Notes: generated by a model from the letters alone, not told the origin. Shown: positions 32,135-41,484, counted from the first letter of the stretch. The stretch is 64,000 bases of DNA from Salipiger abyssi (GCF_017311415.1 NZ_JAEKIS010000015.1:57086-121085); one strand, 5' to 3'. Numbers and translations are program-made.

Positions 32135-33433
32135 ATGACGGGCAGGGGATCCGGTCGGGGTTTCGCGGCGGTCGCGTCGCCCATCGGGCGGTTTATCGCC
32201 GCCAGCGGCCTGACCAATCTGGGCGATGGCATCGCCACCGTCGCCTGGGCCTGGACGGCCTCGCTGCTGACTCGCGACCCGCTGTTGATTGCACTGATCG
32301 CCGTGGCGTTGCGCCTGCCCTGGGCGCTCTTCGCGCTGCCGGCGGGGATCGTCACCGACCGGACCGACCGCCGCCTGCTGATCCTGCGCATGGACATCCT
32401 GCGGGCCACGGCCCTGGGCGCGGCGGCACTGGCGCTCTGGTCCTCCCTGCCGCTCTCCGCGCCGCCGGAGACCGGCGTCTCCTCGCTCCCGGCCTTTATC
32501 GCGTTGGCTCTCGCGGCGCTGGCGGTCGGCGTGGCGGAGGTGTTTCGCGACAATGCCGCGCAGACCATGCTGCCCGCGCTGGTGCCGCGTCACCGGCTGG
32601 AGGCGGCGAACGGGCGGCTCTGGAGCGTCGAGCTGACCGGCAACGCGCTGATCGGGCCACCGCTCGGCGCGGCGCTCATCGCCTTTGCCCTGCCGCTGCC
32701 CTTCGCGATCAACGCGCTGATCTATCTCTCCGCCGTGCTGGTGGTGCTGGGCATCAAGGGCCGGTTTCGCGCCGAGCAGGTGGAGCGGCGCGGCTGGCGC
32801 CATGAGCTGGGCGAGGGCATCGCCTTTCTGCGCGCCTCGCCGCTGCTGCAACTGCTGGCCTGGCTGACCGGGTTCTGGAACCTGTTCTTTCAGATGGTGA
32901 TGATCGCGCTGATCCTGCATGTGCAGGAAAATCTCGGCCTCTCGTCTTCCGCCTATGGCGCGATCCTCGCGGCGGGTGCCGTGGGCGGGATCTTTGGCGG
33001 CATCTTTGGCGAGCGCATCGTGCGGCGTATGGGGGCGGGGCCGGCGGCACAATGGATGCTTTTTGCCTCCGTTCCGGCCTTTGTCGGGGTCGCGCTGGCA
33101 CCCGACGCCTGGTCGCTGTCGCTGATCCTGGCGCTCTTCGAGTTCGCCGGTCTGGTCTGGAACACGGTCTCGGTCTCGACTCGTCAGCGGATGATCCCCG
33201 ACCGGCTGCTGGGCCGGGTCAACAGCGTCTACCGGCTGCTGGCCTGGGGGATGATGCCGATGGGACTGATGCTGTCAGGGCTGATCGTGCGCGGCGCCGA
33301 GCAGATTCTGCCGCGCGATATCGCGCTTACCGCGCCGTTCTGGGTCGCCGCCGCCGGCATTGCCGTGCTGACGCTGGCGGGCTGGAAGCGGCTGGGCGAA
33401 GGGCTCGCCCGCCACGCGGCGCAGAGCGCGTAG
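32135..33433 (+). CDS. MFS transporter, EntS-like (MFS_3) family
   Basis: A 432-residue major facilitator with about 12 hydrophobic segments. The first helices (ASGLTNLGDGIATVAWAW) and the cytoplasmic loop PAGIVTDRTDRRLLILRMD match the EntS/MFS_3 group of exporters, as does AANGRLWSVELTGNALIGPPLG. Such proteins export siderophores or drugs, or are orphan. Start at 32135 follows AAGGACAAG. It is a separate gene from the ECF41 unit (157-nt gap) and converges with the molybdo-hydroxylase gene; a GGTGGGCA palindrome lies at its stop codon. Confidence 0.87.
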   Translation: MTGRGSGRGFAAVASPIGRFIAASGLTNLGDGIATVAWAWTASLLTRDPLLIALIAVALRLPWALFALPAGIVTDRTDRRLLILRMDILRATALGAAALALWSSLPLSAPPETGVSSLPAFIALALAALAVGVAEVFRDNAAQTMLPALVPRHRLEAANGRLWSVELTGNALIGPPLGAALIAFALPLPFAINALIYLSAVLVVLGIKGRFRAEQVERRGWRHELGEGIAFLRASPLLQLLAWLTGFWNLFFQMVMIALILHVQENLGLSSSAYGAILAAGAVGGIFGGIFGERIVRRMGAGPAAQWMLFASVPAFVGVALAPDAWSLSLILALFEFAGLVWNTVSVSTRQRMIPDRLLGRVNSVYRLLAWGMMPMGLMLSGLIVRGAEQILPRDIALTAPFWVAAAGIAVLTLAGWKRLGEGLARHAAQSA

Positions 33434-33453
33434 GGTGGGCAATCCTGCCCACC
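33434..33453. terminator. Bidirectional hairpin (GGTGGGCA palindrome, second copy)
   Basis: GGTGGGCA-N4-TGCCCACC between two convergent genes, beginning at the last bases of the MFS stop. It shares its stem with the hairpin at 10247-10269, so it appears to be a dispersed repeat used as a terminator. Confidence 0.65.
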
Positions 33454-33474
33454 GCTATGTCTCAAACCGGCGCT

Positions 33475-35820
33475 TCACCCTGCCTTGGCGGGCAGCGCCT
33501 CCTGCAATGCCGTCCAGAGCTTGAACGGCGTCACCGGCATGTCGGGCAGCTTGGCGCCGCGCTCGGCGATGGCGTTCTCGATGGCATTGGCCAGCGCCGG
33601 CATGGCGCCCACCGTGCCGCTCTCGCCCGCGCCCTTGACGCCGGTGGGGTTGGTTGCGGTCGGCACGGGATGGCTGCCCGCCTCGATGCTGCAATAATCC
33701 GAGATCCGCGGCATGGCGTAATCCATGAACGAGCCGGTGATGATCTGCCCGTCCTCGTCATAGACCAGATCTTCCATGAGGATCTGCCCCGCTGCCTGCA
33801 ACACGCCGCCATGCAGCTGGCCCTTGACGATCATCGGGTTGATCTCGAAGCCGACATCGTCGACCAGCACATGGCTCAGCACATCGACAGTGCCGAGATC
33901 GGGGCTGACCTCGACCTCGCAGACATGGCAGCCATTGGGGAAGCTCGGGCCGCCCAGCTCGCTGCGGCCGTATTCGTGGAAACCGGGCTCCATTCCGCTC
34001 GGCAGCATGTCGGGCGAGAAGGCGGCGCGCGCCACCTCCTGGAACGAAATGTGCTGACCGGAGGAGGCGACGGTGTATTCGCCGGAGTCGAAGGACAGAT
34101 CCGCCTCGCCCACCTGCAACAGATGCGCCGCGATGCGCTTGCCCTTGGCCACCGCCTTGGCGATCGCGTCCTCGACCGCCGCCGAGGCAAAGGTGGCGCT
34201 GCGCGAGCCGCCGGTGCCGACGCCGTCCTTGATCTCGCGCGTATCGCTCTCGACCACGGAAATCTCGGCGCCATCATAGCCCAGCCGGTCCGAGACATAT
34301 TGCGCGAAAAGGGTGCTGTGACCCTGACCGTGGTTCGTCGTGCCCGCCAGCACGGTCACGCTGCCATCCTCGGCGAATTTCAGCTCGGTGGTCTCGTAGC
34401 CCGCGCTGCCGGCGGTCTCGATGCACATGGCCACGCCGATGCCGCGCAGCTTGCCGCGCGCGGCAGACTCGGCCTTGCGGGCGGGAAAACCGGCGTAATC
34501 CGCCGCCGCCAGCGCCTTGTCGAGCACCGCTTCGAACTCGCCGCAATCATAGGTGAAGGTCAGCGCGGTCTTGTAGGGCAGGGCATCCGCCGGGATCAGG
34601 TTGCGGCGGCGGATCTCCACCGGGTCCATGCCCAGCTCGCGCGCCGCGAGGTCCACCATGCGCTCGATGACAAAGGCGGCCTCGGGGCGGCCCGCGCCGC
34701 GATAGGGGGCGACGGGGCCGGTATGGGTCCAGACGCCCACCGCCTCCACGCTCATCGCCGGGATGGTGTAGGGGCCGGCCATGGAACCGAGGTTGAGCAC
34801 CGCCGGGGCCAGCCCGAAGAACCCGGCAAAGGCGCCGAGATTCGAGACGGTCTCGGCCTGAAAGCCCAGGAACCGGCCCTCATCGTCGACCGCCAGCGCC
34901 GCGTCGACGATCACGTCGCGGGCGTGTTCGTCGCCGGTCAGCACTTCGGTGCGGGTGGCGGTCCATTTCACCGGGCGGCCCAGCCGTTTCGAGGCCCAGC
35001 CGACCAGCGGCATCTCCATGTTCATCGAGCCCTTGAGCCCGAAGGAGCCGCCGACATCGCCGGGCACCACATCGACCTGATCGGGGGTGACGCGAAACAC
35101 CTTCTCGGCGAGCATGTCGCGGAACGAAAACGAGCGCTGTACGCCGCCATAGATCGTGTAGTGATCGCGCTCCGCATCGTAATCGCCGGTGACCGAGCGC
35201 GGTTCCATCGGGTTGGCGTGGATGCGGTTGACCACCAGCCGTTCGCGCAGCACATGCGGCGCTGTGGAAAGCGCCGCCTCTGCCGCCTCTGCATCGCCGA
35301 TCCTGTGGACAAAGACCTCGTTGCGCGGAAACGCCTCCCAGACCTGGGCGGCGTTCTCGTCGCGGGCATGGGCGGTGGCGATGGCGGCGGGCAGCGGGTC
35401 GAGATCAAGCTCCACCGCCTCGGCGGCCAGCGCCGCCTGTGCGGGGGTTTCGGCGACCACCAGGGCCACCGGTTCGCCGACATAGCGCACCCGGTCGGTG
35501 GGCAGCGGCTTGCGTCCCGGGTTGACGAAAGAGGTGCCGTCGGGTTTTGGCAGCGGCGGTTTCATGACGATGCCGGGGTTGACCACCTCGCCGAGCCCGT
35601 CCGCGTCCCAGTCGGCGCCGGTCAGCACCGCCAGCACGCCCTCCATCTCAAGCGCCGCCTCGGCGTCGATGCCGGTGATCCCGGCATGGGCATAGGGCGA
35701 GCGCACGATGGCGGCATAGGCCATGTTCGGCAGTCGCACATCGTCGGAATACTGGCCGCGCCCGGTCAGCAGGCGGTCGTCCTCGTGGCGGGGATTGGCT
35801 TCTCCGGGGCTGAACTTCAT
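33475..35820 (-). CDS. Xanthine dehydrogenase/CoxL-family molybdopterin-binding subunit
   Basis: A 781-residue large subunit of a molybdenum hydroxylase. The N-terminal domain (RHEDDRLLTGRGQYSDDVRLPNM) is followed by FSFRDMLAEK and VPGDVGGSFGLKGSMN, with PYRGAGRPEAAFVIERMVD at about residue 370 typical of form II CoxL-like hydroxylases rather than true CO dehydrogenase (AYXCSFR). The C-terminal GVKGAGESGTVGAMPA contains the catalytic Glu. The required FAD and [2Fe-2S] subunits are not encoded next to it. Likely hydroxylates a CoA ester or heterocycle. Start at 35820 follows GGAAGG; sigma-54 promoter 77 nt upstream. Confidence 0.9.
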   Translation of the reverse strand: MKFSPGEANPRHEDDRLLTGRGQYSDDVRLPNMAYAAIVRSPYAHAGITGIDAEAALEMEGVLAVLTGADWDADGLGEVVNPGIVMKPPLPKPDGTSFVNPGRKPLPTDRVRYVGEPVALVVAETPAQAALAAEAVELDLDPLPAAIATAHARDENAAQVWEAFPRNEVFVHRIGDAEAAEAALSTAPHVLRERLVVNRIHANPMEPRSVTGDYDAERDHYTIYGGVQRSFSFRDMLAEKVFRVTPDQVDVVPGDVGGSFGLKGSMNMEMPLVGWASKRLGRPVKWTATRTEVLTGDEHARDVIVDAALAVDDEGRFLGFQAETVSNLGAFAGFFGLAPAVLNLGSMAGPYTIPAMSVEAVGVWTHTGPVAPYRGAGRPEAAFVIERMVDLAARELGMDPVEIRRRNLIPADALPYKTALTFTYDCGEFEAVLDKALAAADYAGFPARKAESAARGKLRGIGVAMCIETAGSAGYETTELKFAEDGSVTVLAGTTNHGQGHSTLFAQYVSDRLGYDGAEISVVESDTREIKDGVGTGGSRSATFASAAVEDAIAKAVAKGKRIAAHLLQVGEADLSFDSGEYTVASSGQHISFQEVARAAFSPDMLPSGMEPGFHEYGRSELGGPSFPNGCHVCEVEVSPDLGTVDVLSHVLVDDVGFEINPMIVKGQLHGGVLQAAGQILMEDLVYDEDGQIITGSFMDYAMPRISDYCSIEAGSHPVPTATNPTGVKGAGESGTVGAMPALANAIENAIAERGAKLPDMPVTPFKLWTALQEALPAKAG

Positions 35821-35896
35821 GGCGCTTCCTTCCTCGCTGTTGCGGCGGCGCGGGGGTGACCGGGCCGGACGCATCCCGTGGCAATTGTATTGACAA

Positions 35897-35912
35897 TGCA
35901 ATGCGCGTGCCA
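35897..35912 (-). promoter_or_regulatory. Sigma-54 promoter of molybdo-hydroxylase gene
   Basis: Minus strand TGGCAC-GCGCA-TTGCA with exact GG-N10-GC spacing, 76 nt before the start codon, in the gap downstream of the MaoC gene. Confidence 0.88.
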
Positions 35913-35987
35913 GCGTGCCGCCTCTCGGGGGCCGTTGCGGGAAAGAGTGCATCGCCGGGACCGAAAGGCAAGCCCCGGCGGCAGCGT

Positions 35988-36446
35988 TCAGGGGCGGCGC
36001 TTGTAGAGCATGGTGACGTCCATCTCTTGCAGGAGCGTGCCGTCATGACGCACGAACTTGCGCTTGAGACGGACGGTGCCCTTGTCGGGTTTGCTGGTTT
36101 CCTTTTTCGACAGCACTTCGAGCTCCACATGGAAGGTGTCGCCATGCTTGACCGGCACCAGCATGCGCCAGGCGTCGATCTGCAAGAGCGCGATCAGCGT
36201 GCCGTCATTGATGCCGCTGGCATATTGCAGCCCGGCGGCCACCGCATAGACCAGCGGACCGTGGGCGATGGGCTCCTGAAATGGGGTGGTCTTGCAATAT
36301 TCCCAGTTGGTGTGGACCTCGTTGAAATCGCCCGAGAGGCAGGCGAAATTCACGATATCGGTGGAGGTGATGGTGCGGGACGGCGTGGTCACCGTGGCGC
36401 CGACCTCGAAATCTTCCCAATACATGCCGCGTATTTCGGTGGTCAT
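35988..36446 (-). CDS. MaoC-like enoyl-CoA hydratase (hotdog fold)
   Basis: A 152-residue MaoC-family hydratase, paralogous to the protein at 27366-27830. The catalytic stretch DIVNFACLSGDFNEVHTNWEYCKTTPFQEPIAHG (residues about 28-61, quoted in part: FACLSGDFNEVHTNWEY) is nearly identical in both. A GGAGACC site precedes the ATG. It lies 112 nt downstream of the MmgE/PrpD gene in the same direction, so the two may be cotranscribed. Confidence 0.9.
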   Translation of the reverse strand: MTTEIRGMYWEDFEVGATVTTPSRTITSTDIVNFACLSGDFNEVHTNWEYCKTTPFQEPIAHGPLVYAVAAGLQYASGINDGTLIALLQIDAWRMLVPVKHGDTFHVELEVLSKKETSKPDKGTVRLKRKFVRHDGTLLQEMDVTMLYKRRP

Positions 36447-36558
36447 TGTGGTCTCCTTACGAACAGATGAGGGGGGTCGCATGACCCAGGCGGACATGCG
36501 GGACGGGGCCGCCGCGTTGGGGCGGCCCGGACGGGATCGGATTGTCAGAGGTAGGCGC

Positions 36559-37968
36559 CTAGGCGACGGCGCTGTGTTTGGCCCGCGTGGAGGGCCGGGC
36601 CAGCAGATCCATGACCGGCGCCATCGACGCCGCCTCCGGCAGGGTATCGACCGAGGCCATCAGCTCCTCGGCGCTCACAGCCGCGTCGTTGGAGCCCAGA
36701 CAATCGGTCACCTTGTCGAAAAGCTGGTCGCGGGTGAGCGGCTTTTCCGGGCTGCCCGAGACGTCCGGCCCGTCGAAGCGGCGGATCTCGCCGCTGGTCA
36801 GCTCGGCCTCGACCACCACCGGCGACATCGAGAGGAAATCGACCTCCGGGTTGGCCTCGACCACGACCTTCTCGGCGACGAACGCGCCCACGGGAGATTG
36901 CCGGATGCGGTCGATGGTGATGTCGTCGATCTTCATGGCGCCCTGCGCCAGCGCCACCGAGGTGGAATAGGCGACCGAGAATTGCGCATCCACCACGCCC
37001 GCCTTGGTGTGATCGAAATCGCGCCCGGTCATGTTCACCGCCTGACCGCTGGGCATGATCTTCAGCCGCTTGATGTTTTCCGGGCGCAGCCCCTGCCGGT
37101 GCATCTCGATGCCGACGTCGATGGAGGCATGGGTGAAGCGGCAGGTGGGGTAGGGCTTGAGGCTGAGATCGGTGACCATGGAGCAGGTCTCCATCCCGCC
37201 CAGCATCACGTCGCGGTCCCACTCGCCGTCCTGATAGAGCGCCCAGAACCCGGCGCGGCCTTCGAACACATTGCGCGGGCCGTCGACGCCCGCCTCGGCA
37301 AGCGCGGCGGCAAAGAGCGTGTCCTTGGCCAGCATCGCGGGCTGGAAGCGTTTGGCGAGGCTGCCGTCGATGATGGATTGCAGGCTGCCCGAGGTCTGGG
37401 CGAGCTGGTGCCCCAGCGCGTCGACCGTGGTCTGGGTGTCCCATTTGCCCAGATGCCCCAGCGCGAGAATGGTGCCGATGCCGCCGCTGATCACGCTGTA
37501 ATTCCAGCCCTTGCGCGCCTTGGGGCCGCCGGCACGACCGATGCGCATGGCGCCGTCGATGCCCACGGCCAGCGCGGTCAGGAAATCCTTGCCGTCGCAG
37601 GCGATGCCGCGCTCCTCCATATAGGCCATGAGCGCGGGCAGCAGCACCGAGTTGGCATGCAGCGGCACCTTGTCGTCGGTGTCGTCGTAATCGAGCGCGT
37701 GCAGGCTGGCGGCGTTCATCACCGCCGCCATCGGCCCCATGGCGTGACCGAACCCGCCCCAGACCGTCACCGTCCCGCCCGGCCATTGCCTGCCGAACCC
37801 GGCCCGCGCCTCGCCCACGCCGGGGGCATTGGTGCCCGCCAGCGCGCAGGCCAGCGTATCGGTCAGCGCGGCCTGTGTCGCGGCCACGGTGGCCTCGGAG
37901 AGATCGCCATAGGAGCGCGCGAGCGCGGTCTCGGCAAAGGGAAATGCGACATCGGATTTGGCTTGCAT
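36559..37968 (-). CDS. MmgE/PrpD family protein (2-methylcitrate dehydratase-like)
   Basis: A 469-residue protein of the MmgE/PrpD fold, which includes 2-methylcitrate dehydratase, cis-aconitate decarboxylase and several uncharacterised lyases. Visible features are LTDTLACALAGTNAPG near residue 33, the conserved ALDYDDTDDKVPLHANSVLLPAL block (in part) with the active-site Asp/His around residue 90, and KRFQPAMLAKDTLFAA. The exact reaction cannot be assigned, as no prpC or prpB neighbour is present. It is divergent from the CoA-transferase operon, across a region with a long-spaced inverted repeat. Confidence 0.9.
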   Translation of the reverse strand: MQAKSDVAFPFAETALARSYGDLSEATVAATQAALTDTLACALAGTNAPGVGEARAGFGRQWPGGTVTVWGGFGHAMGPMAAVMNAASLHALDYDDTDDKVPLHANSVLLPALMAYMEERGIACDGKDFLTALAVGIDGAMRIGRAGGPKARKGWNYSVISGGIGTILALGHLGKWDTQTTVDALGHQLAQTSGSLQSIIDGSLAKRFQPAMLAKDTLFAAALAEAGVDGPRNVFEGRAGFWALYQDGEWDRDVMLGGMETCSMVTDLSLKPYPTCRFTHASIDVGIEMHRQGLRPENIKRLKIMPSGQAVNMTGRDFDHTKAGVVDAQFSVAYSTSVALAQGAMKIDDITIDRIRQSPVGAFVAEKVVVEANPEVDFLSMSPVVVEAELTSGEIRRFDGPDVSGSPEKPLTRDQLFDKVTDCLGSNDAAVSAEELMASVDTLPEAASMAPVMDLLARPSTRAKHSAVA

Positions 37969-38061
37969 AGGGTCTCCTCCCGGCTGCCGGAAGGGCAGCG
38001 TCCTCGGGGCAAATCTGCTCTGAATGGAAGGCGTTAGTCCAGTTAGACTTCCCGCCGCCAG

Positions 38062-38105
38062 CGTTCAGAAAAACTGACCGGATGGGTGGTAAGAATCTCT
38101 GAACG
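38062..38105. promoter_or_regulatory. Long-spaced inverted repeat in divergent promoter region
   Basis: CGTTCAGA (38062-38069) and TCTGAACG (38098-38105), perfect 8-bp arms 28 bp apart, between the MmgE/PrpD and CoA-transferase genes. It could be a two-site operator; no dedicated regulator gene is adjacent. Confidence 0.35.
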
Positions 38106-38210
38106 ACGGGTCGAAACCTACGACTGTACTTTACGCCTCACCGGCGGCACTTCGATAGGACGGGGGCTGCGAACCGTGCCGCCCCGCGCTTGTGTCAGGG
38201 AGGAACATAC

Positions 38211-39449
38211 ATGCCGGCGGTCTCTGAAACTCTGCCTCTTGAGGGCGTGAAGGTGCTGGAGCTTTCGCATCTCATTGCCGGGCCCTATTGCTGTCAGCTT
38301 CTGGCCGAGGAGGGCGCCGAGGTCATCAAGGTCGAGCCGCCCAAGGGCGAGCTGGCCCGCCTGCGCGAGCCGATGCGGCGCGGTGCCAGGGGGCATATGT
38401 CGTCTTTCTACGCGGCGCTGAACCGCGACAAGAAGAGCCTTGCGCTGGATCTGAAATCCGAAGCCGGGATCGAGGTCTTCCACGAGCTGCTGGGCCAGGT
38501 GGATGTGCTGGTGACCAATATGCGCGCCGCCGCGCTGGAGCGGCTGGGGCTGCACCCCGCCGAGCTGCACAAGCGTTATCCCCGCCTGATCATTGCCAAT
38601 ATCAGCGGGTTCGGGCTGGAGAACGCGGGCGAATTCGGCGACCGCGCCGGGCTTGCGATGACTGGCGAGGCGATGTCGGGCAGCACCGGCATGACCCGCG
38701 ACCGTGAAGGCCGACCCGTCTGGTGCGGCTATGCGCTCGGCGATGTGGCCACCGGCATGACGGCGCATTCGGCGATCCTGCTGGGGCTGCGCAATCAGGA
38801 GCGGCTCGGCAAGGGGCGGCTCATCGACCTGACCCTGCCGGAATCGCTGCTGCCGATGCTCTCGGTCGCGCTGGCGCGCATCCAGATGGCCGATGAAAAG
38901 ATCAACCAGACAGCAGGCGGCAACAATTTCCACGGCGTGCCCTATGGCGTCTTCACCGCGAAGGACGGGGCGATCACCCTCGGCGTCAATTCCGATGCGC
39001 TGTGGAAGAAATTCGCCCGCGGCATCGGGCGGCCCGAGCTCGCCGACGACCCGCGCTATGCGCTCTATCTCGACCGGGTAAAGCATCAGCCCGAGGTGCT
39101 GAAGCTGACCGAGGCCTTCACCTCGCAGCACACCCGCGACGAGCTGACCGAGATCTTCGGCAAGGCGGATGTGCCGGTGGCGGGCATCCTGTCGCTGAAA
39201 GAGGTGCTGGAGAGCGATTATTACGTGCTGCGCGGCTCGTTCCGCGAGGTGCAGGACGGGCTCGGCGGCACGATCCGGCTGCCCGGCGATCCCACCGGCT
39301 TCGACGACCGGGGCAAGCCCTCGGTGCTGCCGCTGCTGGGCGAGCATAACGACACGATCCTGACGGAATACGGCTTCGGCGCCGAGACGCGCGCGCGGCT
39401 CGCCCGCGCCGGCGCCTTCGGCGCGGTGGCTGCCGAACAGGTCGCCTGA
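38211..39449 (+). CDS. CaiB/BaiF family III CoA-transferase
   Basis: A 412-residue formyl-CoA-transferase-type enzyme that moves CoA between acids by way of an Asp-linked intermediate. Landmarks are VLELSHLIAGPYCCQLLAEEGAEVIKVEPP at residues 14-43 (in part: AGPYCCQLLAEEGAEVIKVE), NRDKKSLALDLKSEAG and NISGFGLEN. Here the usual RPGYD stretch after the G-rich motif is replaced by RAGLAMTGEAMSG. Start at 38211 is set by GGGAGGAA. First gene of an operon with an acyl-CoA dehydrogenase and a MaoC gene, suggesting that it activates an acid entering beta-oxidation. Confidence 0.92.
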   Translation: MPAVSETLPLEGVKVLELSHLIAGPYCCQLLAEEGAEVIKVEPPKGELARLREPMRRGARGHMSSFYAALNRDKKSLALDLKSEAGIEVFHELLGQVDVLVTNMRAAALERLGLHPAELHKRYPRLIIANISGFGLENAGEFGDRAGLAMTGEAMSGSTGMTRDREGRPVWCGYALGDVATGMTAHSAILLGLRNQERLGKGRLIDLTLPESLLPMLSVALARIQMADEKINQTAGGNNFHGVPYGVFTAKDGAITLGVNSDALWKKFARGIGRPELADDPRYALYLDRVKHQPEVLKLTEAFTSQHTRDELTEIFGKADVPVAGILSLKEVLESDYYVLRGSFREVQDGLGGTIRLPGDPTGFDDRGKPSVLPLLGEHNDTILTEYGFGAETRARLARAGAFGAVAAEQVA

Positions 39450-39492
39450 GCCCGGCCAACCCGAGACAGAAACACAGACGGAGGAGACCCAG

Positions 39493-40665
39493 ATGCTGGA
39501 CGCATTGGATTCGAACTATGACGGCACGCTGGCGGATGTGCTTCAGGCCACCCGCAACGTGACGAAACGCTACCCCCAGGAATATTACCGCGAGCTGGAC
39601 CGCGTCGGCGGCTACCCGCACGAGTTCATCAAGGACGCCATGGCGGCGGGGCTCGGCGCGGTGATGGTGCCGGAGGAATATGGCGGCATGGGGCTTGGCT
39701 GCCGGGAGGCCTCGGTTGTGGTCGAGGAAATCCACCGCTCCGGCGGCACCGGCTCGATGATCCACGGCCAGCTCTTCATGATGGGCATCCTTGCCCGCCA
39801 CGGCTCGCCCGAGCAGAAGAGGAACGTGTTGCCCAAGGTCGCTGACGGCTCGGTGCGGCTGCAATCCTTCTCGGTGACCGAGCCCAACGCCGGCACGGAT
39901 ACCTCCAAGATCCAGACCCGCGCCCGGCGCGGGGGCAAGGGCTGGATCGTCAAGGGCCAGAAGGTCTGGACCTCGCGGATGGACCACACCGATATGTTCA
40001 TCGTCTTCGCCCGCACCAGCGAGGCGCCCGAGGGCAAGCCGTTCCGGGGCCTGTCCTGCTTCCTCGTCGACAAGCGCGAGGTCGATCCCAAGCAGATCAC
40101 CACGCGCAAGATCGACGCCATGTTCAACCACCACACCTATGAGGTCTGGTATGACGATATGGAAATCCCCGAGGACGCGCTGATCGGCGAAGAGGGCAAG
40201 GGGTTCTATTACCTGCTCGACGGGCTCAACGCCGAGCGGGTGATGATTGCCGCCGAATGCATCGGCGACGGCAAGTGGTTCCTGGAGACGGCGGTGAACT
40301 ATTCCAAGGAGCGGGTGATCTTTGGCCGCCCCATCGGCCAGAACCAGGGCGTGCAGTTCCCGCTGGCGCGCGGCTATGCCAACCTGATGGCCGCCGATGC
40401 CATGCGCTGGAAAGCCGCCGAACTCTTCGACAATGGCGAGCCGGCGGGTGCCGAGGCGAATATCGCCAAGATGCTGGCCTCCGAAGCCTCGTGGGAGCTG
40501 GGCTTTCACTGCCAGCAGACCCATGGCGGGTTCGGCCTCGCGGTGGAATACGACATCGAGCGCAAGGTGCGCGAGAACCGGGTGTTCCAGATCGCGCCGA
40601 TCTCGACCAATATGGTGCTGAACTATATCAGCCAGCATGTGCTCGGCATGCCGCGCTCGTATTGA
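39493..40665 (+). CDS. Acyl-CoA dehydrogenase family protein without the usual catalytic Glu
   Basis: A 390-residue acyl-CoA dehydrogenase. FAD and substrate landmarks are present: LQSFSVTEPNAGTDTSKIQT (about residue 118), KGQKVWTSRMDHTDMF and QTHGGFGLAVEYDIERKVRE near residue 340. At the place where most members read Y-E-G-T (catalytic Glu) it reads QIAPIST, so the base must be elsewhere or the chemistry differs. Preceded by GGAGGAG. It sits between a CoA-transferase and a MaoC hydratase gene, consistent with acid activation, oxidation and hydration in sequence. Confidence 0.92.
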   Translation: MLDALDSNYDGTLADVLQATRNVTKRYPQEYYRELDRVGGYPHEFIKDAMAAGLGAVMVPEEYGGMGLGCREASVVVEEIHRSGGTGSMIHGQLFMMGILARHGSPEQKRNVLPKVADGSVRLQSFSVTEPNAGTDTSKIQTRARRGGKGWIVKGQKVWTSRMDHTDMFIVFARTSEAPEGKPFRGLSCFLVDKREVDPKQITTRKIDAMFNHHTYEVWYDDMEIPEDALIGEEGKGFYYLLDGLNAERVMIAAECIGDGKWFLETAVNYSKERVIFGRPIGQNQGVQFPLARGYANLMAADAMRWKAAELFDNGEPAGAEANIAKMLASEASWELGFHCQQTHGGFGLAVEYDIERKVRENRVFQIAPISTNMVLNYISQHVLGMPRSY

Positions 40666-40672
40666 GGGCATC

Positions 40673-41140
40673 ATGGCGGGACTGTATTTCGAGGAATATA
40701 CCGACGATTGGGAACGGGTGAGCGCCACGCGCACCATCACCGAGGAGATGGTGGCGGAGTTCGTGGCTTTGTGCGAGTTCACCTCGCCCACCTATACCGA
40801 TCCGGACTATTCCCAGCGGCTTTATTCCGGGCGCCTCGTGCCCGGAATCTTCGTCCTCTCCATTGCCGAGGGCCTGATCCTGAATGACGGGCTGACCAGC
40901 AAGCGCGGCATCTACCTGCTTGAGCTGACGCCGAAATTCCTCAAGCCCAGCTTTGCCGGGGACACGATCCACAATGTGGTGACGCTGCATTCCAAGCGCC
41001 TGACCAGCAAGCCCGACCGGGGCGTGGTGGTGACCAACCACGATGTGGTGAACCAGAAGGGCGAGGTGGTGATCAACTACACCTCCACCCGGATGATCCG
41101 CACCCGCGCCTTTGTCGAGCCCGAGACGGCAGGCGCCTGA
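40673..41140 (+). CDS. MaoC-like dehydratase/hydratase
   Basis: A 155-residue hotdog protein of the MaoC family: YFEEYTDDWERVSATRTITE at the N-terminus, then EFVALCEFTSPTYTDPDYSQ in the position of the hydratase motif and GRLVPGIFVLSIAEGL. Where the other two MaoC proteins have GDFNEVH it reads TSPTYTD, with no His at the usual place, so activity is uncertain. Start ATG at 40673 is 7 nt after the acyl-CoA dehydrogenase stop. Last gene of the CoA-transferase operon. Confidence 0.82.
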   Translation: MAGLYFEEYTDDWERVSATRTITEEMVAEFVALCEFTSPTYTDPDYSQRLYSGRLVPGIFVLSIAEGLILNDGLTSKRGIYLLELTPKFLKPSFAGDTIHNVVTLHSKRLTSKPDRGVVVTNHDVVNQKGEVVINYTSTRMIRTRAFVEPETAGA

Positions 41141-41241
41141 GCGGGTCGGGCGGATTGCGGCCCTTGCTCCTGGCTGCGATCCGCCGGCTGAGGCTCTGGC
41201 GCGATATTGACAAACTTTGCCATCGGGTCCAGATTATGGGC

Positions 41242-41481
41242 ATGGCAACGATGAACGTCTCCCTCCCCGAGCCGATGAAATCCTGGGTCGAATCCCGCAC
41301 CCGGGACGGGCGCTACAGCAATGTCAGCGATTATGTCCGCGACCTCATCCGCCGCGACCAGTCGCGCCAGCAGGCCATTGCCGAGATCCAGGCGCTGGCC
41401 GACGAGGGCATGCGGAGCGGCGAGGCGCAGCCCTTCGACATGGCCGCCTTTCTCGAAAGCAAGACCGCCGGGACGCGCTGA
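41242..41481 (+). CDS. parD: ParD-like antitoxin (ribbon-helix-helix)
   Basis: A short antitoxin of about 79 residues. The N-terminal MNVSLPEPMKSWVESRTRDGRYSNVSDYVRDLIRRD pattern (in part: SNVSDYVRDLIRRD) is the ribbon-helix-helix DNA-binding and dimerisation fold of ParD/CopG proteins; the C-terminal tail would wrap the toxin. Possible starts are at 41236, 41242 and 41251. A TTGACA element at 41207-41212 suggests a promoter. The toxin gene begins 3 nt after its stop. Probable autorepressor of the pair. Confidence 0.88.
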   Translation: MATMNVSLPEPMKSWVESRTRDGRYSNVSDYVRDLIRRDQSRQQAIAEIQALADEGMRSGEAQPFDMAAFLESKTAGTR

Positions 41482-41484
41482 GAG

